DNA of 64,000 nt from Tragulus kanchil (lineage: Eukaryota > Chordata > Mammalia > Artiodactyla > Tragulidae): NCBI GenBank assembly GCA_022376925.1, contig JAIOJX010000025.1, positions 183,953,801 through 184,017,800 on the forward strand, written 5' to 3'. Under the pieces are notes generated by a model. That model ran no database searches. It was not told where the DNA came from and saw only the letters and a program-made list of their open reading frames with translations. Shown in pieces: positions 43,659-53,464 of this stretch (position 1 is the stretch's first letter; every line of letters begins with the position of its first letter). The position numbers and the translations under genes were made by a program.

Positions 43659-43870
43659 GGCATGCTTGTGAAGTTGCTTCAGTCATGCCCAACTCTTTGC
43701 CACCCCATGGACTGTAGCCTGCCAGGCTCCTCTGTCCATGGGATTCTCCCAACAAGAATACCGGAGTGGGTTGCCATGCCCTTCTCCAGGAGATCTTACC
43801 AATCCAGGGATCGAATCCATGTCTCATGTCTCCTACATGGGCAGGCAGGTCCTTTACCACTGGTACTGCC
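43659..43870 (-). mobile_element. Bov-tA SINE, antisense
   Basis: GAAGTTGCTTCAGTCATGCC, GCCACCCCATGGACTGTAGC, CCATGCCCTTCTCCAGGAGA, GGATCGAATCCATGTCTCAT (antisense B box), TTTACCACTGGTACTGCCTA. Confidence 0.9.
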
Positions 43871-44232
43871 TAGTTTTTATTGGAGTATAGAGTATTTTTT
43901 AAGATTGTATATGGAGTATGCACACACACAGGATCGTTGCTTTACAATGTTGTGTTCTTAATCCTTTCTGCTGTACAGCCAAGTGAATCAGCTCTAGGCA
44001 TATGTACACTCCCTCTTTCCCAGTTAGGTCACCACAGAGCACTGAGTAGACATCCTTGCTCTATGCAGCATGTTCTCAATTGTTATTTTTTGTATGCATC
44101 ATGTATAAATATGCCAATGTCAATCTCTCAGTCCTCCCATCCCCACTTGCCCCCAGGCGTCCGTCCGTTTGTCCTCTACATATATATCTCTATTTCTGTT
44201 TTGCAAATAAGTTCATCTGTACCATGAAGAGA
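43871..44232 (-). mobile_element. L1 3' UTR, antisense
   Basis: TTTTTATTGGAGTATAGAGT, GCTTTACAATGTTGTGTTCT, CTGCTGTACAGCCAAGTGAA, GGTCACCACAGAGCACTGAG, and CAAATAAGTTCATCTGTACC: antisense cetartiodactyl L1 3' UTR. Confidence 0.85.
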
Positions 44233-44408
44233 ATGTGGAGAATCGTATTCATTCCTTACCAAACATTAAAAGTCCGCTATAACTCACAAGCTCTGCTAAG
44301 TGATCCATGCCCAGTAACTTTGTTCATGGATAATAAAAAGTCTGAAAAGGAGTGCTTTCACCGTGATAATAGCCTCACATATATGACCTATTTATAAACC
44401 CCATTGAC

Positions 44409-44642
44409 ACTGGGGAATTGTTGTCTTCTTTTACAAAGGGAAAAGACAAGTTACCAAGGGCCACATGACAAGTAATTGACAGAGCTGGGCGTTGAAGTAA
44501 AGTGTCTACACAGTTTTAGCACTGCTCTGTACCATTGTGGGTGTTAGAAGAGCCATAGTCTAGTCCTGGCTGAGAATGACTCTCTCAGTGATTTAGACAA
44601 GTGACTTCTTTCTGGATCTCAGTTTTGCTGTCTGCTAAATGA
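44409..44642. mobile_element. MIR pair, duplicate copies
   Basis: Second copies of 43300-43395 and 43445-43535. Confidence 0.6.
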
Positions 44643-44765
44643 ATTTTTCTGATCATAGCAAGGGCTTGAAGTATGGACCCCAATCCCTATAAGCCACAGA
44701 ATTACTATAAGAAATCAAGAAATCCAGTCATATACCAAGCATGATTCTGGGACTACTTATGCCTA

Positions 44766-44977
44766 GGCATGCTTGTGAAGTTGCTTCAGTCATGCCCAAC
44801 TCTTTGCCACCCCATGGACTGTAGCCTGCCAGGCTCCTCTGTCCATGGGATTCTCCAGGCAAGAATACCGGAGTGGGTTGCCATGCCCTTCTCCAGGAGA
44901 TCTTACCAATCCAGGGATCGAATCCATGTCTCATGTCTCCTACATGGGCAGGCAGGTCCTTTACCACTGGTACTGCC
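44766..44977 (-). mobile_element. Bov-tA SINE, duplicate copy
   Basis: Second copy of 43659-43870. Here the canonical TTCTCCAGGCAAG is present where copy 1 reads TTCTCCCAACAAG, so copy 2 is probably the correct reading. Confidence 0.9.
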
Positions 44978-45340
44978 TAGTTTTTATTGGAGTATAGAGT
45001 ATTTTTTAAGATTGTATATGGAGTATGCACACACACAGGATCGTTGCTTTACAATGTTGTGTTCTTAATCCTTTCTGCTGTACAGCCAAGTGAATCAGCT
45101 CTAGGCATATGTACACTCCCTCTTTCCCAGTTAGGTCACCACAGAGCACTGAGTAGACATCCTTGCTCTATGCAGCATGTTCTCAATTGTTATTTTTTGT
45201 ATGCATCATGTATAAATATGCCAATGTCAATCTCTCAGTCCTCCCATCCCCACTTGCCCCCAGGCGTCCGTCCGTTTGTCCTCTACATATATATCTCTAT
45301 TTCTGTTTTGCAAATAAGTTCATCTGTACCATGAAGAGAA
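44978..45340 (-). mobile_element. L1 3' UTR, duplicate copy
   Basis: Second copy of 43871-44232. Confidence 0.85.
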
Positions 45341-45999
45341 TGTGGAGAATCGTATTCATTCCTTAACAAACATTTACCAAATGTCCGCTATAACTCACAA
45401 GCTCTGCTAAGTGATCCATGCCCAGTAACTTTGTTCATGGACTTACTGCGGAGAACGGGAGACAAACAAACACATAGGCCAAGTCCAAGAAGCAATGCTG
45501 GGAGTCCTATGAAAACGGCCATCTCTCTGTGTGAGAGACTAACGCTTAGGGAAGCTGTCATCTTAGACTGGTGGCCAGGGATGGCCCCCTCCGAGCTGGT
45601 GACGATCCAGCTGAGGCTGAGAGATGAGAAGGCGTCAGCCAGCTGCGTGGGAGGAATCTTCCCAGCAGGGAGAGCAGTAAAATGCCCCGAGTTGATGGAA
45701 TTTGAACATGTTTATTCCTAAACACTAAAAATAAAACCACTGCTATTCAAGGGCAGGGGATCATTTTTGAAGATAAAAAAGAGCCTCACATATGGTTTTC
45801 AGGATAAGTAATGCTGATTCCTGGAGTAAACGAGCCCCATCTCGGTGGTTTAGCACCGACTTCACTGGTCCCTTCCACCTAATCCCGGCCAGCGTGAGGC
45901 GTCCACAGGGAGTTCAGCTCCACTGGGTCTCCAGAGACCCAGGCCCCTTCCATCTGGGGCGCCACTGGATTCTGGGACAGCCCTGCTTCTGTTTTTAGT
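45341..45999. other. Single-copy non-coding stretch
   Basis: Slightly GC-richer than its surroundings. The 96-codon frame 45431-45721 shows no domain I recognise and no splice sites convincing enough to call an exon. Confidence 0.5.
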
Positions 46000-46077
46000 T
46001 TATTTTTTTTAATTGGGGGATAATTGCTTTACAATATTACATTGTTTCTGCCATACAATGTGAATCACTTGCAATTC

Positions 46078-46115
<38 letters not shown>

Positions 46116-46157
46116 ATCACTTGTAATTCTACATATATATATATATGTAATCACTTG

Positions 46158-46202
<45 letters not shown>

Positions 46203-46375
46203 TCCCTCTTGACTCTCCCTCCCCTCTCCCAATCCCACCCCCCAGGTCATCACAGAGCACCAGGCTGGGCTCCCTGTGTTATATAGCAGCTTCCCACTGG
46301 CTATTATTTCACACATGATTGTGCATATGTCAGTGCTACTTTCTCAATGTGTCCCATCCTCTCACTGCAGGACAC
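46000..46375 (-). mobile_element. L1 3' UTR, antisense, with internal microsatellite
   Basis: GATAATTGCTTTACAATATT, ACATTGTTTCTGCCATACAA, then the microsatellite, then AGGTCATCACAGAGCACCAG, GTTATATAGCAGCTTCCCAC. The repeat expansion occupies the AT-rich site that follows GTGAATCA in this UTR. Confidence 0.8.
46078..46200. repeat. Compound (AT)n/(AG)n microsatellite
   Basis: Three AT runs and one AG run separated by two near-copies of AATCACTTGTAATT, suggesting stepwise expansion by slippage with small segmental duplication. Confidence 0.9.
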
Positions 46376-46484
46376 TCCAGCTCTTAATTGCCTCAGCCTA
46401 GGAATGAGAACACATTTTCTCCACTCACCTTCAGTTGGCAAGAAAGAGCCACTCTCCTCCCCTTGAAAGAGAAGTTTAGCACAT

Positions 46485-46617
46485 CCCGATTCTCCAGGCA
46501 AGAAGCCTGGTGTGAGTTGCCACGCCCTTCTCCAGGGGATCTTCTCTATCCCGGAATCAACCCAGGTTTCTTACAACTCCTGCACTGGCAGACAGGTTCT
46601 TTATCACTGTCGCCACC
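46485..46617 (-). mobile_element. Bov-tA SINE, antisense, truncated
   Basis: GATTCTCCAGGCAAGAAGCC, CACGCCCTTCTCCAGGGGAT, and the head TTTATCACTGTCGCCACCT. The tail half of Bov-A is missing. Confidence 0.8.
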
Positions 46618-46734
46618 TTTTCTCTTTGTTTTGTTGTGTTTGTTTTTAATATGAGCATGCATTATATTTGGAATTAAAGTGAGGAAACAGGAAGGACAGC
46701 CTAGAGTTGCAAGCAGTTGTAGGGAAATTGCTAC

Positions 46735-47097
46735 TGGCATATCCCATTGGTGGAAATATAAATTGACACCACCTTTCTAGAGGGAAATTTGGGAATATAT
46801 GTGATTGAAAGCTTTAAAACACATTCATACTGCCCCGAGGAATTTAATCAGAGGAAACACGCTGCAGATCCACACAGAGTTAAAACCCAGGTATAAGGAA
46901 TAGTTTTACCAGGTTATGCAGCATCTTCTGGTAAACTATTAAGTGACTCTCCAAAAGAATCCTCTCTACATAAGGTCATAGAAAGATGCTTCAGAGCCTG
47001 TATTGTTAAGAGCGAAAAGGAAAGTCAGCAAAGGGTATATCATTTGTAATAGAACAGTGGAAAGAACTGCAATGTCCAACTTAGCAATGGGTGCAAA
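46735..47097 (+). mobile_element. Ancient L1 3' region, sense (tentative)
   Basis: CATTGGTGGAAATATAAATT, GACACCACCTTTCTAGAGGG, GTAATAGAACAGTGGAAAGA and ATGTCCAACTTAGCAATGGG recall the decayed L1M ORF2 end. Interrupted by the mariner remnant and BovB. Confidence 0.5.
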
Positions 47098-47164
47098 TAT
47101 TGGGTTGGACAAAAGTCTGTTTGGTTTGAGGAAAATCTGGGCAAACTTTTTGCCCAACGCAATA
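47098..47164. mobile_element. 63-bp mariner-derived mini-element with TA target sites
   Basis: Bases 47100-47162 start TTGGGTTGGACAAAAGT and end ACTTTTTGCCCAACGCAA. The two ends are imperfect inverted repeats of the mammalian mariner terminus, and TA flanks both sides (47098-47099, 47163-47164) as mariner insertion requires. It holds only the two termini back to back. No transposase is present. Confidence 0.75.
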
Positions 47165-47575
47165 GTTGCTGTTGCTGTCTGGTTGCTCCATCTTATTCTT
47201 TGCAGCCCCATGGACTGAAGCATGCCAAGCTCCCCTGTCCTTCACCATCTCCCATAGTTTGTTCAAATTCATGTCCATTGACTCAGTGATGCCGTCCAAC
47301 CACCTCGTCCTCTGTCGTCCCCTTCTCCTCCTGCCTCCAATCTTTCCCAGCATCAGGGGCTTTTCCAGTGAGTTGGCTCTTTGTATCAGGTGGTCAAAAA
47401 ATATTGGAACTTCAGCATCAGTCCTTGCAATGAATAGTCAGGGTAGATTTCCTTTAGAATTGACTGGTTTGATCTCCTTGCAGCCCAAGGGACCCTCAAG
47501 AGTCTTCTTCACCACTACAGTTTGAAAACACCAATTCTTCATTGCTCAGCCTTCTTTATAGTCCAATTCTCAATA
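47165..47575 (-). mobile_element. BovB LINE 3' end, antisense
   Basis: GTTGCTGTTGCTGTCTGGTT, CAGCCCCATGGACTGAAGCA, GGGGCTTTTCCAGTGAGTTG, CAGGGTAGATTTCCTTTAGA, and CAGCCTTCTTTATAGTCCAA. 5'-truncated relic. Confidence 0.9.
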
Positions 47576-47720
47576 GTACTCAGATATTTAAAGTGATGTT
47601 ATACTAAAATTTCTAGTGACATACAGTTTTCATTAATTTAGTAGGTTTTAAGTTAAAATCTCATTCTAAATATAGTGATATAAAATACGCCTGTAAGATA
47701 AATCTAATATATCTAATGGG

Positions 47721-47721
<1 letters not shown>

Positions 47722-47766
<45 letters not shown>
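47722..47766. repeat. (TA)n microsatellite
   Basis: 45-bp TA run followed by a TGTGTGTG run at 47782-47794. It encodes the Tyr-Ile repeats seen in an incidental frame. Confidence 0.97.
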
Positions 47767-47769
<3 letters not shown>

Positions 47770-47825
47770 TACATGTATGTTTGTGTGTGTGTGTTTTATG
47801 CTACAGTAATGAGTGAACTCATGTC

Positions 47826-48230
47826 AAAAAGACTGGCCAGGGCTTCCCTGATTGTCCAGTGGGTAAGGACACCGCCTTGCAGTGCAAGGGGCGCCGGTTC
47901 GAGCCCTGGCCTGGGAAGATCCCACGTGCCGCGGAGCGGCTGGACTGATGTGTCCAATTACTGAACCGGAGCTCCAAGCGCATGCGCCCAGAGCTGGCGC
48001 TCTGCAATGACAGACGCCGCCGCAATGGGAGGCCCACAGGAGCCAAAAAACAAAGACAGATGAAAACAGAGAAATGAAAGACTAATACAAATGGCCCACC
48101 CGCTCCCCTCTCTCCCCAACCCGACCCCCGCCCAAAATAAATAAATAATCTTAAAAAAAACCAAAGACCCAGCACAGCCAAAAATAAATAAATAAATAAA
48201 AGTTTAAAAAAAAAAAAAAAGACTGGCCAG
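47826..48230 (+). mobile_element. Full-length tRNA-derived SINE with 15-bp TSD
   Basis: AAAAAGACTGGCCAG at 47826-47840 and again at 48216-48230 bounds the element. Head GGCTTCCCTGATTGTCCAGT; B box GGTTCGAGCCC (fits GGTTCGANNCC); GGGAAGATCCCACGTGCCGC; then a C-rich block, GACCCAGCACAGCCAAAAAT and A-rich tail. The low divergence and intact duplication suggest one of the younger insertions here. At about 375 bp it is longer than the related copy at 52713. Confidence 0.9.
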
Positions 48231-48414
48231 AGACCAATGCAGAGATTGATCTCTCACAGGTAAGGAACTTGGTAACAGCCACTTCATCTAAACACAATTT
48301 TCTTAAAGACTAGTACTCTAAATATCTACAAGTAAAATTGCTAAAATTATCCCTCTTTCAGATGCTTCTCATTATTTATAAAACTGTGATTTTGATAAAC
48401 CCTAATTAGTTTGT
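48231..48414. other. Unique flank and 5-bp filler
   Basis: AT-rich single-copy sequence to the junction of duplication 14. Confidence 0.5.
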
Positions 48415-48723
48415 ATTCATGTCCATTGACTCAGTGATGCCGTCCAACCATCTCATCCCCTGTCGCCCCCTTCTCCCCCTGCTTTCAATCGTTCCAAGCA
48501 TCAGGGGCTTTTCCAGTGAGTTGGCTCTTTGTATCAGGTGGTCAAAAAATATTGGAACTTCAGCATCAGTCCTTGCAATGAATAGTCAGGGTAGATTTCC
48601 TTTAGAATTGACTGGTTTGATCTCCTTGCAGCCCAAGGGACCCTCAAGAGTCTTCTTCACCACTACAGTTTGAAAACACCAATTCTTCATTGCTCAGCCT
48701 TCTTTATAGTCCAATTCTCAATA
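48415..48723 (-). mobile_element. BovB 3' end, partial noisy duplicate copy
   Basis: Second copy of 47267-47575. The extra substitutions in its first 100 bases are probably consensus errors. Confidence 0.85.
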
Positions 48724-48868
48724 GTACTCAGATATTTAAAGTGATGTTATACTAAAATTTCTAGTGACATACAGTTTTCATTAATTTAGTAGGTTTTAAG
48801 TTAAAATCTCATTCTAAATATAGTGATATAAAATACGCCTGTAAGATAAATCTAATATATCTAATGGG

Positions 48869-48869
<1 letters not shown>

Positions 48870-48914
<45 letters not shown>
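48870..48914. repeat. (TA)n microsatellite, duplicate copy
   Basis: Same length as 47722-47766. Confidence 0.97.
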
Positions 48915-48917
<3 letters not shown>

Positions 48918-48973
48918 TACATGTATGTTTGTGTGTGTGTGTTTTATGCTACAGTAATGAGTGAACTCATGTC

Positions 48974-49378
48974 AAAAAGACTGGCCAGGGCTTCCCTGAT
49001 TGTCCAGTGGGTAAGGACACCGCCTTGCAGTGCAAGGGGCGCCGGTTCGAGCCCTGGCCTGGGAAGATCCCACGTGCCGCGGAGCGGCTGGACTGATGTG
49101 TCCAATTACTGAACCGGAGCTCCAAGCGCATGCGCCCAGAGCTGGCGCTCTGCAATGACAGACGCCGCCGCAATGGGAGGCCCACAGGAGCCAAAAAACA
49201 AAGACAGATGAAAACAGAGAAATGAAAGACTAATACAAATGGCCCACCCGCTCCCCTCTCTCCCCAACCCGACCCCCGCCCAAAATAAATAAATAATCTT
49301 AAAAAAAACCAAAGACCCAGCACAGCCAAAAATAAATAAATAAATAAAAGTTTAAAAAAAAAAAAAAAGACTGGCCAG
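48974..49378 (+). mobile_element. Full-length SINE, duplicate copy
   Basis: Second copy of 47826-48230, target-site duplications included (48974-48988 and 49364-49378). Confidence 0.9.
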
Positions 49379-49557
49379 AGACCAATGCAGAGATTGATCT
49401 CTCACAGGTAAGGAACTTGGTAACAGCCACTTCATCTAAACACAATTTTCTTAAAGACTAGTACTCTAAATATCTACAAGTAAAATTGCTAAAATTATCC
49501 CTCTTTCAGATGCTTCTCATTATTTATAAAACTGTGATTTTGATAAACCCTAATTAG

Positions 49558-50711
49558 ATACACTAAAACAAATCAAAATTCCTCTGAAGTTAGAAGTGAC
49601 TTCTTGTTAAAAATACTTAAATAACGAAAAGATGGAAGGACAAAAAGTAAGATTCAAAAAAATGCAAAAGATGTTGTATTTTTTAGACAAACACATGACT
49701 CGTGGACAAATGTGTTCAAGTCAAACCAGATTTAGGCAAATAGACCTATGGCTTTTTTTCTTTTTCTTTCTATTTTACCTCTTTATGTTTTTCTTGTTTC
49801 TTTCATTTCCTTCTCCCTTCCTCCTTTTCTTCTTGCTTATCTATACGTTCTAACTTTTCTGCAGAGATATTAATAGTTTTCATGATTTTAATAATAAAGT
49901 TAAAACCCAAAGTTATTTTTTAAACAGTAGGAGGAGATTATCACACTGATTAAAGGTGGGCAACTCTGGACGCTGAAAGCCATTCTAACTATGACATACT
50001 TTTATGAAGTCCAAGGGCATGGACCATGTAGTACCTACTGTGTGTGAATGCTGAGGCCAGTGTCATCGGAGTGATCCTTTACTGCTGTGAGCCTGATGTG
50101 ACACCACCTGTGTGGCGCACCCCCTGCCCCACTGCTGCCCACCTCCTGGATTGGTGGCGGCCCGGGGAGTGCTCAGTCTGCCTGGAGCATCCATTTGGTT
50201 GACAGCATGCTGACTTCCACAGCTTCTACTAGGAAGCTGGGAGTCATTACACACCACTCATTAGCGCTGAAAAACCATCTGGTGGCCATTAAAGAGCAAA
50301 CCTTACACAGAATACATTCAGCTTTAGAAACAATTTAATTAACATCGAGGTCTAGTCAAAATCCTCTAAATAAGGGGGATTCCCAGAGAAGCGGCAACTT
50401 GACTTTTCCCTTTAGCCCTTGAACAGATGAGGCATTATGTCAGGCTGCAGCCCTGCAGGCTCCAAGCAATGCCCCCCGCCGAGTCCACCAGCTCAGTTCA
50501 AAGGTCACTGACCAAATGGCCATTTCTTTTAGGAATCTGTGTAGTTGAATTTTTTTAGTTTCTGAGCGTTCTGTTTGTGAGTGGAATGATGTCATTTCCT
50601 GGATGCCTTGAATATGCTGCCAGAGAGACACGATCGTGCACCACCCCCTAGGCAGGCACACACACCCGATGACTCTTTACCCTGGGATTCCACGTGTTAC
50701 AGTTGAAAGAG
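49558..50711. other. Non-coding, pyrimidine-rich near 49750-49850
   Basis: A T/C-rich stretch at 49750-49850 gives a Phe/Leu-rich incidental frame. The rest is single-copy apart from the tile duplication (49805-50929). No recognised element. Confidence 0.5.
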
Positions 50712-50830
50712 CTCCAGACAAGGAATCAGTAAGGTGCATCCAGCCTGGAGCAGCTCGCTCCCTGTGTGGTTTTAGGCAAGTTGCTCAACTTCTCAGAACT
50801 TTTCACTACTCAACAGGCTGTCTCACAAAA
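50712..50830 (-). mobile_element. MIR element (tentative)
   Basis: GCTCGCTCCCTGTGTGGTTT, TAGGCAAGTTGCTCAACTTC, TCAGAACTTTTCACTACTCA match the reverse MIR core (tgtgtgaccttgggcaagttacttaacctctc). Copy at 51833-51951. Confidence 0.65.
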
Positions 50831-51832
50831 CAGAGTCAAAATAGCCCAGGCTCTATGTACCTTCCACGAAGCAGCATCTCGGAATGTGAGGACTGAACCT
50901 GAGAAAACAGTTTGCACTCCAGTGTATTTCCTTCTCCCTTCCTCCTTTTCTTCTTGCTTATCTATACGTTCTAACTTTTCTGCAGAGATATTAATAGTTT
51001 TCATGATTTTAATAATAAAGTTAAAACCCAAAGTTATTTTTTAAACAGTAGGAGGAGATTATCACACTGATTAAAGGTGGGCAACTCTGGACGCTGAAAG
51101 CCATTCTAACTATGACATACTTTTATGAAGTCCAAGGGCATGGACCATGTAGTACCTACTGTGTGTGAATGCTGAGGCCAGTGTCATCGGAGTGATCCTT
51201 TACTGCTGTGAGCCTGATGTGACACCACCTGTGTGGCGCACCCCCTGCCCCACTGCTGCCCACCTCCTGGATTGGTGGCGGCCCGGGGAGTGCTCAGTCT
51301 GCCTGGAGCATCCATTTGGTTGACAGCATGCTGACTTCCACAGCTTCTACTAGGAAGCTGGGAGTCATTACACACCACTCATTAGCGCTGAAAAACCATC
51401 TGGTGGCCATTAAAGAGCAAACCTTACACAGAATACATTCAGCTTTAGAAACAATTTAATTAACATCGAGGTCTAGTCAAAATCCTCTAAATAAGGGGGA
51501 TTCCCAGAGAAGCGGCAACTTGACTTTTCCCTTTAGCCCTTGAACAGATGAGGCATTATGTCAGGCTGCAGCCCTGCAGGCTCCAAGCAATGCCCCCCGC
51601 CGAGTCCACCAGCTCAGTTCAAAGGTCACTGACCAAATGGCCATTTCTTTTAGGAATCTGTGTAGTTGAATTTTTTTAGTTTCTGAGCGTTCTGTTTGTG
51701 AGTGGAATGATGTCATTTCCTGGATGCCTTGAATATGCTGCCAGAGAGACACGATCGTGCACCACCCCCTAGGCAGGCACACACACCCGATGACTCTTTA
51801 CCCTGGGATTCCACGTGTTACAGTTGAAAGAG

Positions 51833-51951
51833 CTCCAGACAAGGAATCAGTAAGGTGCATCCAGCCTGGAGCAGCTCGCTCCCTGTGTGGTTTTAGGCAA
51901 GTTGCTCAACTTCTCAGAACTTTTCACTACTCAACAGGCTGTCTCACAAAA
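51833..51951 (-). mobile_element. MIR element, duplicate copy
   Basis: Second copy of 50712-50830. Confidence 0.65.
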
Positions 51952-52050
51952 CAGAGTCAAAATAGCCCAGGCTCTATGTACCTTCCACGAAGCAGCATCT
52001 CGGAATGTGAGGACTGAACCTGAGAAAACAGTTTGCACTCCAGTGTATTT

Positions 52051-52383
52051 GTATGACACAACCAGAGGGCACTTTTGTGGAGCATCCATTTTATAAATGT
52101 GGAGCACTTGAATGAAGGTAACTCATCCCATGTCAGACCTGGGTATCCTTTTTCTAGACTCTGGTCACCCTTACCCATGATCTCTGTCAGGGTATAACTC
52201 AGTGTAGGGAGACTGGGCAGACAGCAGGGTAGACTCAAGAATCCCCTTCCTAGGAGCCACCAGGTTTCTTCATGGCCCCTGCACAAGGCTCTTTAGTTAC
52301 TAGATTCCCATTGGCCCTCAGGCATGAATACTGGGACCCTCTCCAGGAATTCGACTTTCTTCTCTGTATCCAAGAGGAATCCT
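52051..52383. other. Non-coding spacer, weak MIR-like start
   Basis: TCCATTTTATAAATGTGGAG, GTAACTCATCCCATGTCAGA (52087-52140) is reminiscent of a MIR core. Otherwise unrecognised. Confidence 0.4.
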
Positions 52384-52580
52384 TTTGTGCATTAACCCTG
52401 TGTTGGGTACCTTCCTAGGGTCAAGAATACACAGACTTGAGACATGGTTCCTATTGTTGAAGAATTCACAGGCGAGTGGAGGAAACCAAGGAACAGGAAA
52501 TTACCATCCGTTGCAGTAATTTACTGAGACAGAATAAACAAAGTGTGCTCCCACCACCACCCCCTCACCAATCCAAGTGT
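52384..52580. mobile_element. Possible ancient repeat, unnamed
   Basis: GTGCATTAACCCTGTGTTGG, GTTCCTATTGTTGAAGAATT, CACAGGCGAGTGGAGGAAAC follow the same ancient consensus suspected at 28862 (gcacctactatgtgcc, ggtccctgcc, agtctagtgggg). Copy at 53465-53661. Confidence 0.35.
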
Positions 52581-52589
52581 GGTCTTGTC

Positions 52590-53050
52590 TCCAGAGGGCC
52601 CACCAGCAGCAGCAGCAGCAGCACCTGAGAGATTGTTAGAAATTCAAGCTCTAGGGTCCCATCAGATCTACTGAATCCGAGTCTGCATTTTAACAAGAAT
52701 CAGGTGACAGGGTTTCCCTGGTGGTCCAGGGGGCTAAGGGCACCACCTTGCAGTCCAAGGGGCGCCAGTTCGATCCCTGGCCTGGGAAGATCCCACATGC
52801 CACAGAGCGGCTGGACCCATGTGTCCAACTACCGAGCCGGAGCTCTGGAGCACATGCACCCAGAGCCAGTGCTCTGCGACAACAGAGGCCACTGTGATGG
52901 GAGGCCCACACAGGCCAAAGAACAAGGATGGATAAAAATGAATAAATGAAAGACCAATAGAAGTGGCCAAAATAAAAAAAAAAAAAAAAACTAATTAAAA
53001 AAAAAGAATCGGGTGACTTTGTCTACAGTCTAGTTTGAGGGGCACTGCAA
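52590..53050 (+). mobile_element. MER5A element split by a SINE
   Basis: Left: GCAGCACCTGAGAGATTGTT, AGAAATTCAAGCTCTAGGGT, CATCAGATCTACTGAATCCG, GCATTTTAACAAGAATCAGG. Right after the SINE: TTTGTCTACAGTCTAGTTTG and AGGGGCACTG. Together they make a near-complete MER5A. A short (CAG)n run lies at its start. Confidence 0.72.
52695..53016 (+). mobile_element. Full-length tRNA-derived SINE with TSD, inside MER5A
   Basis: AAGAATCAGGTGAC before and AAGAATCGGGTGAC after the element form a 14-bp target-site duplication with one mismatch. Head GGTTTCCCTGGTGGTCCAGG; B-box area CCAGTTCGATCCCTGG; GGGAAGATCCCACATGCCAC; 3' part GGCCCACACAGGCCAAAGAA; then an A-rich tail from about 52971. Confidence 0.9.
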
Positions 53051-53446
53051 CAGAAGACTGAAGGAGGTAACAAACATCAGCATCAGGACACAGCCGAGCT
53101 AAAACCAAGACAACCTCAGGCAAACCAGAGCAGGTAGGCTTCCTCAGCAACTGAACTATGACTTAAGGGATAAGGAGATATTTTCAGGAATATGTGGAGC
53201 TTGAGATGATCATACAGGCATCAAGTGGGTGTAGAAGGTCAAGGCGGGCAGTCAGTCTTAAGGCAGTAAATGTGTTTGGTGAAGGTTTACAGCCTCATGC
53301 CCAGAGGTCTAGCTGAGTATCCAACGCCTCAGTGGTTGCCAGGGGCTTAGGTGTGTGGGAGTGAAGTTACCCAGTGAAGTTACCCAATTTTTAATAGTTT
53401 ATTTGCATATTGAGGGTACCTTCCTATTTTGGTCAAATCGACTTTT
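53051..53446. other. Unique stretch, present three times
   Basis: 53067-53417, 54148-54496 and 55304-55652 are the same segment, repeated because duplications 16 and 17 overlap. No recognised element. Confidence 0.7.
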
Positions 53447-53464
53447 GTATCCAAGAGGAATCCT

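Larger units (their letters stand above)
43239..45441. repeat. Direct duplication 13 (offset 1107-1111)
   Basis: Copy 1 is 43239-44330 and copy 2 is 44348-45441. A 17-bp filler (TAATAAAAAGTCTGAA) lies between. Differences are TCTTTTTACAAAG against TCTTTTACAAAG, AGCTGGGGCG against AGCTGGGCG, TCTCCCAACAAG against TCTCCAGGCAAG, and a garbled ACATTAAAAGTCCGC against ACATTTACCAAATGTCCGC. Confidence 0.96.
47267..49557. repeat. Direct duplication 14 (offset 1148)
   Basis: Copy 1 is 47267-48409 and copy 2 is 48415-49557. The first ~100 bases of copy 2 carry many substitutions (CAACCATCTCATCCCCTGTC against CAACCACCTCGTCCTCTGTC; AATCGTTCCAAGCATC against AATCTTTCCCAGCATC), then identity becomes near complete. 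The AT microsatellite is 45 bp in both. Confidence 0.95.
49805..52050. repeat. Direct duplication 15 (offset 1121), cleanest junction
   Basis: Copy 1 is 49805-50929 and copy 2 is 50926-52050, joined through a shared ATTT with no filler. I saw no difference between the copies by eye. Open frames in it are therefore repeated exactly. Confidence 0.97.

Noticed and set aside
46515..46600. Independent truncated Bov-A unit as a new SINE sub-family
   Set aside because: The sequence fits the normal antisense Bov-tA head plus part of the Bov-A body; simple truncation explains it.
47841..47930. tRNA gene (A and B box present)
   Set aside because: It is the tRNA-like head of a SINE followed by a SINE body and A-tail with target-site duplications. 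No cloverleaf acceptor stem is closed.
47716..47964. Protein with a Tyr-Ile repeat
   Set aside because: It encodes the TA microsatellite and then a SINE; it is not a gene.
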